Below, one piece after another: positions 55,283-63,817 of a stretch of 64,000 nucleotides of DNA. The translations under genes were made by a program, and so were the position numbers. Numbering within the stretch: position 1 is the first letter of the stretch; every line of letters begins with the position of its first letter. The stretch covers positions 186,001-250,000 of the forward strand of contig OY782500.1 of NCBI GenBank assembly GCA_963677885.1, read 5' to 3'. The stretch is from UBA1351 sp963677885 (lineage in GTDB: Bacteria; Bacillota; Clostridia; Lachnospirales; Vallitaleaceae). The notes beneath the pieces were generated by a model. The model made no database searches and was not told the DNA's origin. It saw only the letters and a program-made list of their open reading frames with translations.

Positions 55283-56476
55283 TTATTTATCGTCTGCTGC
55301 AACAACACCTGGAAGTTCTTTACCTTCAAGGAACTCAAGGGAAGCACCACCACCTGTAGAAATGTGAGTCATCTTATCACCGAATCCTAAAAGGTTAACG
55401 GCTGCAGCTGAGTCTCCACCACCGATAATTGAAGTACAGTCAGCTTCTGCAATAGCTTCTGCAATGGCTTTCGTACCATTTGCAAAGTTTTCAAATTCAA
55501 ACACACCCATAGGACCGTTCCATACAACAGTCTTAGCTCCAGCAATTGCTTCAGCATATCTTTCACGAGTTGCTGGTCCGATATCAAGACCTTCCCATGC
55601 TTCGTGAATGCCACCACGAGGAACAATTTTGAAAGGTGTATCATTTTTAAATTCTTGAGCCACGACATGGTCGATTGGTAATAAGAACTTAACGTCTTTT
55701 TCCATTGCCTTGTCGATCATCTCAAGAGCATAGTCCATTTTATCAGCTTCAAGAAGTGACATACCGACATCATTCTTAAGGGCCTTAAGGAAAGTATAAG
55801 CCATACCACCACCGATAATCAATGTGTCTACTTTTTCAAGAAGGTTATTGATAACGTTGATCTTGTCAGATACTTTTGCACCACCAAGAATTGCAACAAA
55901 TGGTCTCTCAGGAGTCGTTACTGCATTACCTAAGAAATCAATTTCTTTTTGCATTAAGTAACCAACAACACAAGTATCAACAAATTCAGTAACACCTACA
56001 TTGGAGCAATGTGCTCTGTGGGCAGCACCGAAAGCATCGTTAACGAATACATCAGCCAATGAAGCAAGATCTTTAGAGAAAGCTTCTCCGTTTTTAGTTT
56101 CTTCAGCTCTGTAACGGGTGTTTTCAAGAAGTACAATGTCACCATCATTCATGGCTTCAACAGCTTTACGGGCGTTTTCTCCTACCACTTCATTATCTGC
56201 TGCAAAAACAACTTCTTGACCAAGAAGTTCTGCAAGTTTAACAGCAACTGGAGCAAGTGACAATTCTGGCTTAGGCTCTCCTTTTGGTTTACCCATGTGT
56301 GAGCAAAGAATAACTTTACCACCATCAGCAACTAATTTCTTAATAGTTGGAAGTGCACCTACAATACGGTTAAGGTCAGTGATCTCACCGTCAACGATTG
56401 GAACATTGAAGTCACAACGAACAAGTACTTTTTTACCTTTAACTTGAATATCATCAACTGATTTTTTGTTTAACAT
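55283..56476 (-). CDS. pgk: Phosphoglycerate kinase
   Basis: A 397-residue kinase making ATP from 1,3-bisphosphoglycerate. It has VLVRCDFNVPI at the N-terminus, LLENTRY, FVNDAFGAAHRAHCSN, the hinge ILGGAKVSDKI and the nucleotide-binding TVVWNGPMGVFE and IGGGDSAAAV. The start at MLNKKSV has AGGAG 6 nt upstream; the frame runs 11 codons further without a site. Confidence 0.98.
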   Translation of the reverse strand: MLNKKSVDDIQVKGKKVLVRCDFNVPIVDGEITDLNRIVGALPTIKKLVADGGKVILCSHMGKPKGEPKPELSLAPVAVKLAELLGQEVVFAADNEVVGENARKAVEAMNDGDIVLLENTRYRAEETKNGEAFSKDLASLADVFVNDAFGAAHRAHCSNVGVTEFVDTCVVGYLMQKEIDFLGNAVTTPERPFVAILGGAKVSDKINVINNLLEKVDTLIIGGGMAYTFLKALKNDVGMSLLEADKMDYALEMIDKAMEKDVKFLLPIDHVVAQEFKNDTPFKIVPRGGIHEAWEGLDIGPATRERYAEAIAGAKTVVWNGPMGVFEFENFANGTKAIAEAIAEADCTSIIGGGDSAAAVNLLGFGDKMTHISTGGGASLEFLEGKELPGVVAADDK

Positions 56477-56592
56477 GTCTTTCTCCTTTATTATAGTGTT
56501 CGAATCCACAACCAGTTTCTTGGCTTGAACTCAAACAATTGATATCTACTTGTTTGAATAATTCCTTATTTTGCTGCATTTATTGAATAACT

Positions 56593-57579
56593 TTATAAAC
56601 GTTCTGAAACATAAAGAGCCAAGTCGATAATTCTATTGGAGTAACCCCATTCATTATCGTACCATGATAAAACTTTTACCATATTATCACCCATAACCAA
56701 GGTTGCAAGACCGTCGATAATGGAAGATCTAGGATCCCTTCTAAAGTCAATGGATACAAGTGGTTCATCAGAGAAACCAAGAACCTTGTCATCTGCTTTT
56801 TCCTTAAGAACAGCATTAACCTCTTCTCTGGTAACAGGCTTTTTAGTCTCGATAACAAGATCTACGATGGAAACAGTAGGTGTAGGAACCCGCATCGCCA
56901 TTCCTGTCAACTTACCTTGAAGTTCTGGAATAACCTTAGCTACCGCTTCTGCTGCACCTGTCGTTGTTGGAATAATTGATTCTCCAGCTGCTCTTGCACG
57001 ACGTAAGTCACCGTGAGGCAGATCAAGAATTCTCTGATCATTGGTATAGGAGTGAATAGTAGTCATAATACCCTTTTCAATACCAAAAGCATCATTTAGA
57101 ACTTTAGCAAAAGGCGCTAGGCAGTTGGTTGTGCAAGACGCATTATCAATAATGTGATCAAGTTCAGGATCATATTCGTCTTCATTAACACCCATAACGA
57201 TAGACTTCGTACCTTTACCAGGTGCAGAAATGATCACTTTCTTAGCTCCAGCATCAATATGCTTATGAGCAGTTTCCATGGTTCTGAAAAATCCTGTTGA
57301 TTCAATAACGATGTCAACCCCAAGCTCTGACCATGGTAACTCAACCGGATTTCTTCTTGCAAGAACTTTGATCTCCTTGCCGTTCACAACCAGATTACCC
57401 TCTTTTACTTCTACAGTTCCATCGAATTTACCAAATACAGAATCATACTTTAGTAAATGAGCCAATGTCTCTGCATCGGTCAAGTCATTGATCGCTACAA
57501 CATCTACGCCTTTTTCCATAGCGACTTTAAATGCATTACGGCCGATTCTTCCAAATCCATTAATTGCGATTTTTGCCAT
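56593..57579 (-). CDS. gap: Glyceraldehyde-3-phosphate dehydrogenase
   Basis: A 328-residue NAD-dependent dehydrogenase. The Rossmann motif is INGFGRIGR, the catalytic Cys is in DNASCTTNCLAP, and the C-terminal region has WYDNEWGYSNR. The start is the ATG at 57579 with GGAGG 7 nt upstream; a TTG two codons before is in frame but too close to the site. It directly follows cggR, its expected regulator. Confidence 0.98.
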   Translation of the reverse strand: MAKIAINGFGRIGRNAFKVAMEKGVDVVAINDLTDAETLAHLLKYDSVFGKFDGTVEVKEGNLVVNGKEIKVLARRNPVELPWSELGVDIVIESTGFFRTMETAHKHIDAGAKKVIISAPGKGTKSIVMGVNEDEYDPELDHIIDNASCTTNCLAPFAKVLNDAFGIEKGIMTTIHSYTNDQRILDLPHGDLRRARAAGESIIPTTTGAAEAVAKVIPELQGKLTGMAMRVPTPTVSIVDLVIETKKPVTREEVNAVLKEKADDKVLGFSDEPLVSIDFRRDPRSSIIDGLATLVMGDNMVKVLSWYDNEWGYSNRIIDLALYVSERL

Positions 57580-57645
57580 TTTCAATCCTCCTAATTTATA
57601 TATGTGAATAGGTTTCTATTTATATTGAAATTTGCTTTTGTACTC

Positions 57646-58689
57646 TTAATTATATTTGAACTCTTTGGCAAGTTCAAGAACCTTGGCACCACATGCTTCA
57701 TCTAAAATTAATGAGCCATTCTTAATAAACTTGCGGACAGACAAAATTGCAAGGGCTTTACTTTCACCACCTGCTACCGCAATCGGATGAATACTGGACT
57801 CAAATTCATCAAGATGAAAGCCTATTGTCTTTGAATCATATACCATTTTTCCATCACGGTTAAAATAATAGCCTAATGCCTCTGCAACAGCTTTCCTGTC
57901 ATTGAGAATCTTAAGAACTTTTTTATTTAAATCTCTGCGGTAAGCCATTTTCTTGGCATTACCAATCCCGAAAATAATGATATTAGCTTTTCGAATATCT
58001 TTGATGACTTTTTTTATTCCCGGATCCTTAGATACACTCTCTATGGCTTTTTCACTAAGATTATCCGGTAAATTAAGTAATTTATACTCACATTCAAATT
58101 TCTTAGCCATAGCCTCAACCAATGTATTCGCCTGTGTTTCTACGTTATTTCCAAGACTGCCTCTTGCAGGAACGATCATAGCATTGGTAATTGTCTTGCC
58201 ACTTGGCTTAATATGTTTAACCACACTTTTCATGGTATGCCCACCAGTAATAGCCACAATGGACTCATCGGTAATCATATCTTGTAAAAGTTTGGCTGCA
58301 CTTCTTCCTATATTACTCATAGCCTCAGGTTCAACATCCGTATTACCTGAAACAACAATGATTTCCTTACAGCCAATAACTTCCCTCAGTTCATCCTCCA
58401 TCTTCTTGATACCTTCAAAATCTTTCATAATATCTTTCAAAGTATCCAAAAGGCTGATTCCATCTTCTGTTAGAAGCATTCCACCGGAAGACACATCAAG
58501 GTAACCTTCTTCTCGAAAATAGTCCGTATCACTACGTACCGTTTTCTCGCCAATTCCAAGTTTACTGGACAGAAGTCTGCGACCTACAGGCTGCATGAGT
58601 TGAATTGTCTTTAATAGCTTATATCGTCGGTGAAGAGTTTCGATTTCTCTAGGAATGACTTTCTGTAAAACAGGTAGTATCTGCATCAT
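57646..58689 (-). CDS. cggR: Central glycolytic genes regulator, SorC family
   Basis: A 347-residue regulator. An N-terminal HTH (LLSSKLGIGEKTVRSDTDYF, about 45-65) is followed by a SorC/phosphosugar-binding domain (MIVPARGSLGNNVETQANTL, then GIGNAKKMAYRRDL). In Bacillus, CggR represses the gapA operon and is released by fructose-1,6-bisphosphate. Here it precedes gap by 66 bp, and GGAC operator repeats lie just upstream. The start at MMQILP is placed by GGAAG 6 nt upstream. Confidence 0.93.
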   Translation of the reverse strand: MMQILPVLQKVIPREIETLHRRYKLLKTIQLMQPVGRRLLSSKLGIGEKTVRSDTDYFREEGYLDVSSGGMLLTEDGISLLDTLKDIMKDFEGIKKMEDELREVIGCKEIIVVSGNTDVEPEAMSNIGRSAAKLLQDMITDESIVAITGGHTMKSVVKHIKPSGKTITNAMIVPARGSLGNNVETQANTLVEAMAKKFECEYKLLNLPDNLSEKAIESVSKDPGIKKVIKDIRKANIIIFGIGNAKKMAYRRDLNKKVLKILNDRKAVAEALGYYFNRDGKMVYDSKTIGFHLDEFESSIHPIAVAGGESKALAILSVRKFIKNGSLILDEACGAKVLELAKEFKYN

Positions 58690-58714
58690 CACTCTTCCTT
58701 TCTGGACCAAATTA

Positions 58715-58747
58715 GTCCCTATGTCCTATTTAAGTCCCTGACTGTCC
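58715..58747 (-). promoter_or_regulatory. Putative CggR operator
   Basis: On the minus strand four GGAC/GGGAC direct repeats occur at 58747-58744, 58738-58734, 58726-58723 and 58719-58715. They lie between the inferred transcription start (about 58771) and the cggR start. The position downstream of the promoter matches the CggR road-block type of operator. Confidence 0.65.
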
Positions 58748-58778
58748 AAAAAAATATCAGCCCCAAGACTTCTATTCT

Positions 58779-58806
58779 ATTATAGCACTGTTATCATGAA
58801 TTTCAA
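58779..58806 (-). promoter_or_regulatory. cggR-gap operon promoter
   Basis: On the minus strand TTGAAA (58806-58801), 16 bp and a perfect TATAAT (58784-58779). Confidence 0.7.
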
Positions 58807-58846
58807 GAAGAAAATCGCATTTCATGGTATTCATATTCATAAACAG

Positions 58847-58875
58847 AAACTGTACACCATAAGGGTGTACAGTTT
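58847..58875 (-). terminator. Terminator after the Na/Pi cotransporter gene
   Basis: A perfect 12-bp stem (AAACTGTACACC) with a short loop, followed by CTGTTT on the minus strand, 43 bp past the stop. Confidence 0.7.
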
Positions 58876-58917
58876 CATTCGTTTAAGGTATTTAATTTCC
58901 TATAAAAGACTTTACAA

Positions 58918-60591
58918 TTACTCTAAAATTTCATCCTGTACATAGTAAGCAAGATTTAATGCATGGTCTGAAATTCTCTCGTAGTTACTGATTACATCAA
59001 GGAAAACAACACTTGCTTTTGGTTGACACTCTCTGTTTGAAAGACGTTTAATATGAGCCTCACGCAACGTTTCTTCCATATTGTCCACCGTTTCTTCTCT
59101 CTTTTCAACCTGGTGTACTAATTTCAGATTATTCTCAGCACGAGTCTGCATTGACACTTTAAAAGTCTCGATAGTATACTCTGCCATTTCTTGTAATTCT
59201 TTAATGGCACTATCAGAAAACTCCACATCATTATCAATAGTATAGGTAGCAAGTTCACTGATATTCATAGCATGGTCTGCTACTCTTTCAATGTCATTGA
59301 CAGAGTTAAACATATGGGTAACAATCAATTGCTGAGTCTCAGTTAGCGGAGTGTTGTTGATCTTAATCAAATACTCAGTAATGAGCTGTTCGAGTTGATT
59401 AATTTCTTTTTCATTCTTTGCAACCAACTTAACTTTCTCAGGATCCTTTTCCACAAGAGAATCTGTTGCCAGAACCGTATTCTCATAAGCTCTATCGCCC
59501 ATGTGCAGGACTTCTTTCACAACGTTTTCAATAGCAAAACTTGGTGTTTCCAAAATACGCTCATCCATATGACGAAGGGCTACGGCTGCATCATTAGTTA
59601 CTGTAGCATCTTGACCAGGAATAATCTTTTCTGAAATCTTTACCAATACTTTTGCAAACGGGAATAGAATTAAAGTATTTCCGATATTAAAGAAAGTATG
59701 GAAAATCGAAATCTCCGTCTGGCTAATAATCGTTTGTCCAAGAACCTTATTAATAAACTTGAAGTATACGACCATTAAGATAGTAAATATAATGGTTCCA
59801 ATAATATTGAACATCAAGTGAATAATTGCTGCACGTTTCGCAGTCTTGTTAGCTCCAATACTGGACAACATGGCTGTAACTGTTGTACCGATATTCTGCC
59901 CAAGAATAATATACACAGCTGCATTCCAGGGAACCAGGCCTGATGCTGCGAGGGTTTGAAGAATACCAACTGATGCAGAAGAGGATTGAATAACAGCTGT
60001 TACCGCAAAACCTGCAAATACACCTAAAAGTGGATTCTTACCAAGAACAAGGAACATATCAACAAAAACTTGACTTTCTCTATAAGGTTTGATTGCTCCA
60101 CCCATGAATTCCAAACCAATGAAAATCATACCGAATCCAACCAAAATCTCTCCCAATTGTCTATGTGCTTTTCTGTTACTGAAGAAGAGGAACATGGCAC
60201 CGACAAAAATGGCTAATGGTGCAATTTCCTTTGGTTTCAAAAATGCTGCCCACTCAGATGAGGATACAATCCATGATGTAATCGTTGTACCAATATTGGC
60301 ACCCATAATTACACCTACCGCCTGGGTTAAGTTCATAAGTCCAGCATTTACAAAACCGACGATCATAACCGTTGTAGCTGAACTGGACTGAATAATCGCG
60401 GTTACCAGCGCACCTACTGTTACTGCCAAAAATCTGTTAGTCGTCAACATACCCAACAAGTTCTTCATTCTCTGTCCAGCAGATTTTTGCAGACCTTCTG
60501 CCATTACATGCATACCGTAGAGGAACATACCGAATCCACCAACAAATGCAAATACAGCAAATAAAATTTCTTGAATCATTTCTACGTTCAT
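58918..60591 (-). CDS. Na/Pi cotransporter with PhoU-like domain
   Basis: A 557-residue membrane protein of the NptA/YjbB family. Two inverted repeats each carry a QSSSA motif (IIQSSSATTVMIVGFV near residue 65 and VIQSSSASVGIL near 205). About eight membrane helices fill residues 10-330. The C-terminal 200 residues are a helical PhoU-like domain (HMFNSVNDIERVADHAMNI). It takes up or exports phosphate with sodium. The upstream region has repeated GTTTA units on the minus strand that might be a PhoP-type box, but this is weak. Confidence 0.88.
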   Translation of the reverse strand: MNVEMIQEILFAVFAFVGGFGMFLYGMHVMAEGLQKSAGQRMKNLLGMLTTNRFLAVTVGALVTAIIQSSSATTVMIVGFVNAGLMNLTQAVGVIMGANIGTTITSWIVSSSEWAAFLKPKEIAPLAIFVGAMFLFFSNRKAHRQLGEILVGFGMIFIGLEFMGGAIKPYRESQVFVDMFLVLGKNPLLGVFAGFAVTAVIQSSSASVGILQTLAASGLVPWNAAVYIILGQNIGTTVTAMLSSIGANKTAKRAAIIHLMFNIIGTIIFTILMVVYFKFINKVLGQTIISQTEISIFHTFFNIGNTLILFPFAKVLVKISEKIIPGQDATVTNDAAVALRHMDERILETPSFAIENVVKEVLHMGDRAYENTVLATDSLVEKDPEKVKLVAKNEKEINQLEQLITEYLIKINNTPLTETQQLIVTHMFNSVNDIERVADHAMNISELATYTIDNDVEFSDSAIKELQEMAEYTIETFKVSMQTRAENNLKLVHQVEKREETVDNMEETLREAHIKRLSNRECQPKASVVFLDVISNYERISDHALNLAYYVQDEILE

Positions 60592-60775
60592 AAAATTCTC
60601 CTATGGTTTTTATCCCTGTTTCGTCAGTTTAAATTTAAGTTAATTATGCAAAGATGAAATACTTAACGTAAACCCAACAATATCTTTACAAATAATTAAA
60701 TTAAACTTAAACTAAACCTAACAGGCCATAATAAATATATCATACAAATATGCTAATATACAAGACGTGATGGCT

Positions 60776-60803
60776 TTGACATTTAATGAAAATATGATAG
60801 AAT
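60776..60803 (+). promoter_or_regulatory. Promoter of the PHP phosphatase gene
   Basis: TTGACA (60776-60781), 16 bp and TAGAAT (60798-60803). It is about 85 bp upstream of the ATG. The 296-bp divergent spacer to the Na/Pi gene shows no other feature than this and AT-rich repeats. Confidence 0.65.
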
Positions 60804-60887
60804 TAGCTATTCAAAAATGTGTAATTTTTACAAATATACAAGTCAACTTAACATAAACTTTACAAACACCAGAAAGGAGCACAAAAA

Positions 60888-61688
60888 ATGCTTTCAGACT
60901 TTCACTTACATAGTCATTTTAGCGGTGACTGTCAGGTCCCTATCCACGAAATGATACAAAGTGCTATAGATAAGGGAGTTAACAGACTCTGTTTTACAGA
61001 CCATCATGACTTGGACTTCCCCCACCCAACCATCAATTTTGAATTGGATTTGGAATCATACTATACATATTTCAAAGAGGCCAAAGGACAATACCAGGAT
61101 AAGATACAACTGCTCATGGGCATTGAACTGGGTATGCAGCCCCACCTTCATTCTACATTGTCACAAATCGTAAAGACCTACCCCTTTGATTTTATCATCG
61201 CCTCCAACCACCTGTCACACGGCATCGACGTCTATGATAAAATCTATTTTGAAGAGCGTTCTCAGTATAAAGGATATCTAGAGTACTTTGAAGATATGTT
61301 GGAAAACGTTAAAGGCTACACAGACTATGATGTTTACGGCCATCTTGATTACGTTATCCGCTACGGCGACTTTGCCAACAAAAAACTGGCCTATAAGGAC
61401 TTTAAAGAACTTCTCGACGAAATCCTAAGAGTCATCATCCACTCCGGTAAAGGTATAGAAGTTAATACATCCGGTTATAAGTACGGCCTTGAAAATCCCC
61501 ACCCTAGTCTTGAAATCATTCAGCATTATAAAGACCTCGGTGGTCAAATCATTACTCTAGGCTCAGACGCCCATATGCCAGGCAACATCTGCTCCAACTT
61601 CGAGAGAGCCAAAGACCTTCTAAGAGGTGTTGGATTTAAGTATGTTTGTACGTTTGTAGAGAGACAGGCTGAGTTTCATGCCTTGTGA
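60888..61688 (+). CDS. PHP-domain phosphatase, histidinol-phosphatase-like
   Basis: A 266-residue PHP-family hydrolase. The metal-binding motifs are all present: DFHLHSHFSGDC, TDHHDLDFP, GIELGMQPHL, ASNHLSHG, YDVYGHLDYVIRYGD and TLGSDAHMPGN. It resembles HisK-type histidinol-phosphate phosphatases, but no other his gene is near, so the substrate is inferred. AGAAAGGAG is 9 nt before the ATG. Confidence 0.83.
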   Translation: MLSDFHLHSHFSGDCQVPIHEMIQSAIDKGVNRLCFTDHHDLDFPHPTINFELDLESYYTYFKEAKGQYQDKIQLLMGIELGMQPHLHSTLSQIVKTYPFDFIIASNHLSHGIDVYDKIYFEERSQYKGYLEYFEDMLENVKGYTDYDVYGHLDYVIRYGDFANKKLAYKDFKELLDEILRVIIHSGKGIEVNTSGYKYGLENPHPSLEIIQHYKDLGGQIITLGSDAHMPGNICSNFERAKDLLRGVGFKYVCTFVERQAEFHAL

Positions 61689-61905
61689 TCCCATAATAAT
61701 CGATTTCTTATTCGATGGGACAGGTGCAGGTATGTCGCTCCTAGTGGTCGGGCGGTGACTCCCAAATGCGAGACATTCTAATAGAAGAGACAATACTACG
61801 GCATTCGTGATTCAAAGCCCACCCACCAGGACAACATACCCACACCTTGCGCACGAACAAAACAAAGACAGTATTTGGATAACAAGCCATGAATCTAGGC
61901 TTAGG
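61689..61905. other. Spacer without recognised gene
   Basis: About 215 bp after the PHP gene with no supportable coding region. It precedes the tandem repeat. Confidence 0.4.
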
Positions 61906-61998
61906 CTTTTATCTTTTTGCTTTTATCTTTTGCTTTTATCTTTTGCTTTTATCTTTTGCTTTTATCTTTTGCTTTTGTCTTTTGCTTTTACCTTTTTC
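61906..61998 (+). repeat. 13-bp tandem repeat
   Basis: CTTTTATCTTTTG is repeated about seven times. Four consecutive copies (61920-61971) are identical, the first has one extra T, and the last two have single changes. The unit length is not a multiple of three and it is not in a gene, so it is probably a variable-number repeat. Confidence 0.85.
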
Positions 61999-62035
61999 TT
62001 TTAGCTCTTTGCACTTTCGCCTTCCAAAGGAACAG

Positions 62036-62246
62036 AAAAAGATAAATCTGCGACTTCAGTATAAAACGAAACAAATACAGTGGGATACCATGGGAACTCT
62101 GGTCCTTGGTCCATATAGTAAAAAACGACTGCTGCCCTTGGGTAGTAGTCGTTTTTTTCTTTAGGGGCCTAGGACATGTAATCCCACTTCCCACTGTATT
62201 TGTTTCGTTCGCCTTATAGCGATATCTGTCGCAGATTTCATCTTTT
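62036..62246. repeat. ~210-bp inverted-repeat element
   Basis: A 21-bp arm at 62065-62085 is exactly inverted at 62189-62209. An outer arm AAATCTGCGAC (62044-62054) is inverted at 62228-62238, and the match continues outward (AAAAGAT) with one bulge. The asymmetric 13-18 nt between the arms do not pair. It resembles a non-autonomous MITE-like element between the convergent PHP and mnmA genes. Confidence 0.6.
62122..62155 (+). terminator. Terminator inside the inverted-repeat element
   Basis: AACGACTGCTGCCC pairs with GGGTAGTAGTCGTT through 13-14 bp including two G-T pairs on the plus strand, and is followed by TTTTTTT. It is far (430 bp) from the PHP stop but is the first good terminator after it. 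Confidence 0.65.
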
Positions 62247-62268
62247 GACTGCATCATTTATCTGTTTC

Positions 62269-63366
62269 TCAGTTTTCAATACGCTCCATGATAGTTCCAC
62301 CACCAACAACAAGATCATCGTCATAAATAACGAGAGCTTGCCCAGGTGTAATCGCCCTTTGTTTCTCTGTAAAGAGGACTTCCATTCGATCTTCATCAAT
62401 CATTCGAATCGTACATTCTGCCGGTTGTTGAGAGTATCTAACCTTAGCTTTAAAAGTCATTGTTCCTTGAACTTCTTCTATAGCCATAAGGTTGATTCGA
62501 TTGATGATACAACCTTTTGCGAAAACGTCTTCATTGGTTCCGATCACAATCTCCTTAGTTTCTGGATTGATGTCAACAACAAAGCCCGGACGTCCTAGAT
62601 TTAAACCAAGACCTTTTCTTTGGCCAATAGTATAGTGAACAATACCCTTGTGACGGCCGAGAACATTACCCCTCAGGTCTACAAAATTACCCGGTTCAAA
62701 GGTATCTCCCGAGTATTCCTTGATAAAGCCGGCATAGTCATCATCCGGAACAAAGCAGATTTCCTGGCTGTCCGGTTTACTTGCCATTCTGGCACTGATG
62801 TTTTCGGCAATCCCACGGATTTCGTCTTTTGTATAATCACCGACAGGCATTAGTGTCTTGGACAATTGTTCCTGAGTTAGATTGTACAGTGCATAGGTTT
62901 GATCTTTTTTGATTGTCTTTGACTGTCTCAGGGCATATCTGCCGTTATCAAGTTGAACGACTTTTGCATAATGGCCCGTTGCTATATAATCGGCACCAAT
63001 TCCCAAACTTCTTGTCAAAAGGGATTCCCATTTAACATAGCGGTTACAGGCTATGCACGGGTTCGGTGTTCTTCCGTTTTTATATTCTTCAACAAAATAA
63101 TCAATAACTTTTTCTTTAAAGTCATCTTTGAAATTCATGACATAATATGGAATACCAAGTCCTTTGGCAACCCGTCTTGCATCATCCACTGCAGAAAGGC
63201 CACAACATCCACCTTCATCCTGAACCTTGTCTGGGTCATCATCCTGCCAGATTTGCATGGTCACACCAACGACTTCGTATCCTTGTTCTTTAAGCAGATA
63301 GGCCGCCACAGATGAATCAACTCCACCGGACATGCCTACAACCACTTTTTTATTTTGTGTATCCAC
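62269..63366 (-). CDS. mnmA: tRNA-specific 2-thiouridylase
   Basis: A 365-residue enzyme that thiolates U34 of tRNA Lys, Glu and Gln. The PP-loop is GMSGGVDSSVAAYLL. The catalytic cysteines are in NPCIACNRYVKW and SQEICFVPDDDY. The start is GTG at 63366, two bases after the iscU stop, so translation is probably coupled. The adjacent iscS supplies the sulfur. Confidence 0.95.
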   Translation of the reverse strand: MDTQNKKVVVGMSGGVDSSVAAYLLKEQGYEVVGVTMQIWQDDDPDKVQDEGGCCGLSAVDDARRVAKGLGIPYYVMNFKDDFKEKVIDYFVEEYKNGRTPNPCIACNRYVKWESLLTRSLGIGADYIATGHYAKVVQLDNGRYALRQSKTIKKDQTYALYNLTQEQLSKTLMPVGDYTKDEIRGIAENISARMASKPDSQEICFVPDDDYAGFIKEYSGDTFEPGNFVDLRGNVLGRHKGIVHYTIGQRKGLGLNLGRPGFVVDINPETKEIVIGTNEDVFAKGCIINRINLMAIEEVQGTMTFKAKVRYSQQPAECTIRMIDEDRMEVLFTEKQRAITPGQALVIYDDDLVVGGGTIMERIEN

Positions 63367-63368
63367 GA

Positions 63369-63803
63369 TTAAAATTCTTCTTCCTCTTCTTCATGATGGT
63401 CTGTTTCCTTTGGAGGTTCCAAACCTTCGATTACTAAGTTGTGCTTTTGGGCATAATCCCATAAGGCGGCCTGAATAGCTTCTTCAGCGAGAAGTGAACA
63501 GTGAACCTTGGCTTTGGGAAGGCCGTCAAGAGCTTCCATTACAGCCTTGTTGGTAACATGTAAAGCTTCCTCAATCGTTTTGCCGATAACCAGTTCTGTA
63601 GCCATAGAAGATGTTGCCACAGCCGCTCCACAGCCAAAAGTTTTAAACTTACAGTCCTGAATTATTTCATTTTCAACCTTAAGATATATACGCATAATAT
63701 CTCCACATTTCGCATTACCAACTGTACCGATACCATCTGCGTTTTCCATTTCACCCATATTTCTTGGATTTGTAAAGTGATCCATAACTTTTTTAGTATA
63801 CAT
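63369..63803 (-). CDS. iscU: Fe-S cluster scaffold protein IscU/NifU-like
   Basis: A 144-residue scaffold with the three ligand cysteines: GNAKCGDIM, FKTFGCGAAVATSSM and KVHCSLLAEEAI. An acidic tail (PPKETDHHEEEEEEF) is an addition to the usual length. AAGGAG is 7-8 nt before the ATG. It lies between iscS and mnmA; IscS gives sulfur both to this scaffold and to MnmA. Confidence 0.93.
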   Translation of the reverse strand: MYTKKVMDHFTNPRNMGEMENADGIGTVGNAKCGDIMRIYLKVENEIIQDCKFKTFGCGAAVATSSMATELVIGKTIEEALHVTNKAVMEALDGLPKAKVHCSLLAEEAIQAALWDYAQKHNLVIEGLEPPKETDHHEEEEEEF

Positions 63804-63817
63804 AATAAAGCTCCTTC

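Noticed and set aside
61906..61998. CRISPR-like array
   Set aside because: Units are contiguous 13-mers with no spacers, and no cas gene is in the window.
61988..62257. An 89-codon minus-strand reading frame in the repeat-rich spacer
   Set aside because: It runs through both arms of the inverted repeat and a terminator, so it is almost surely chance.
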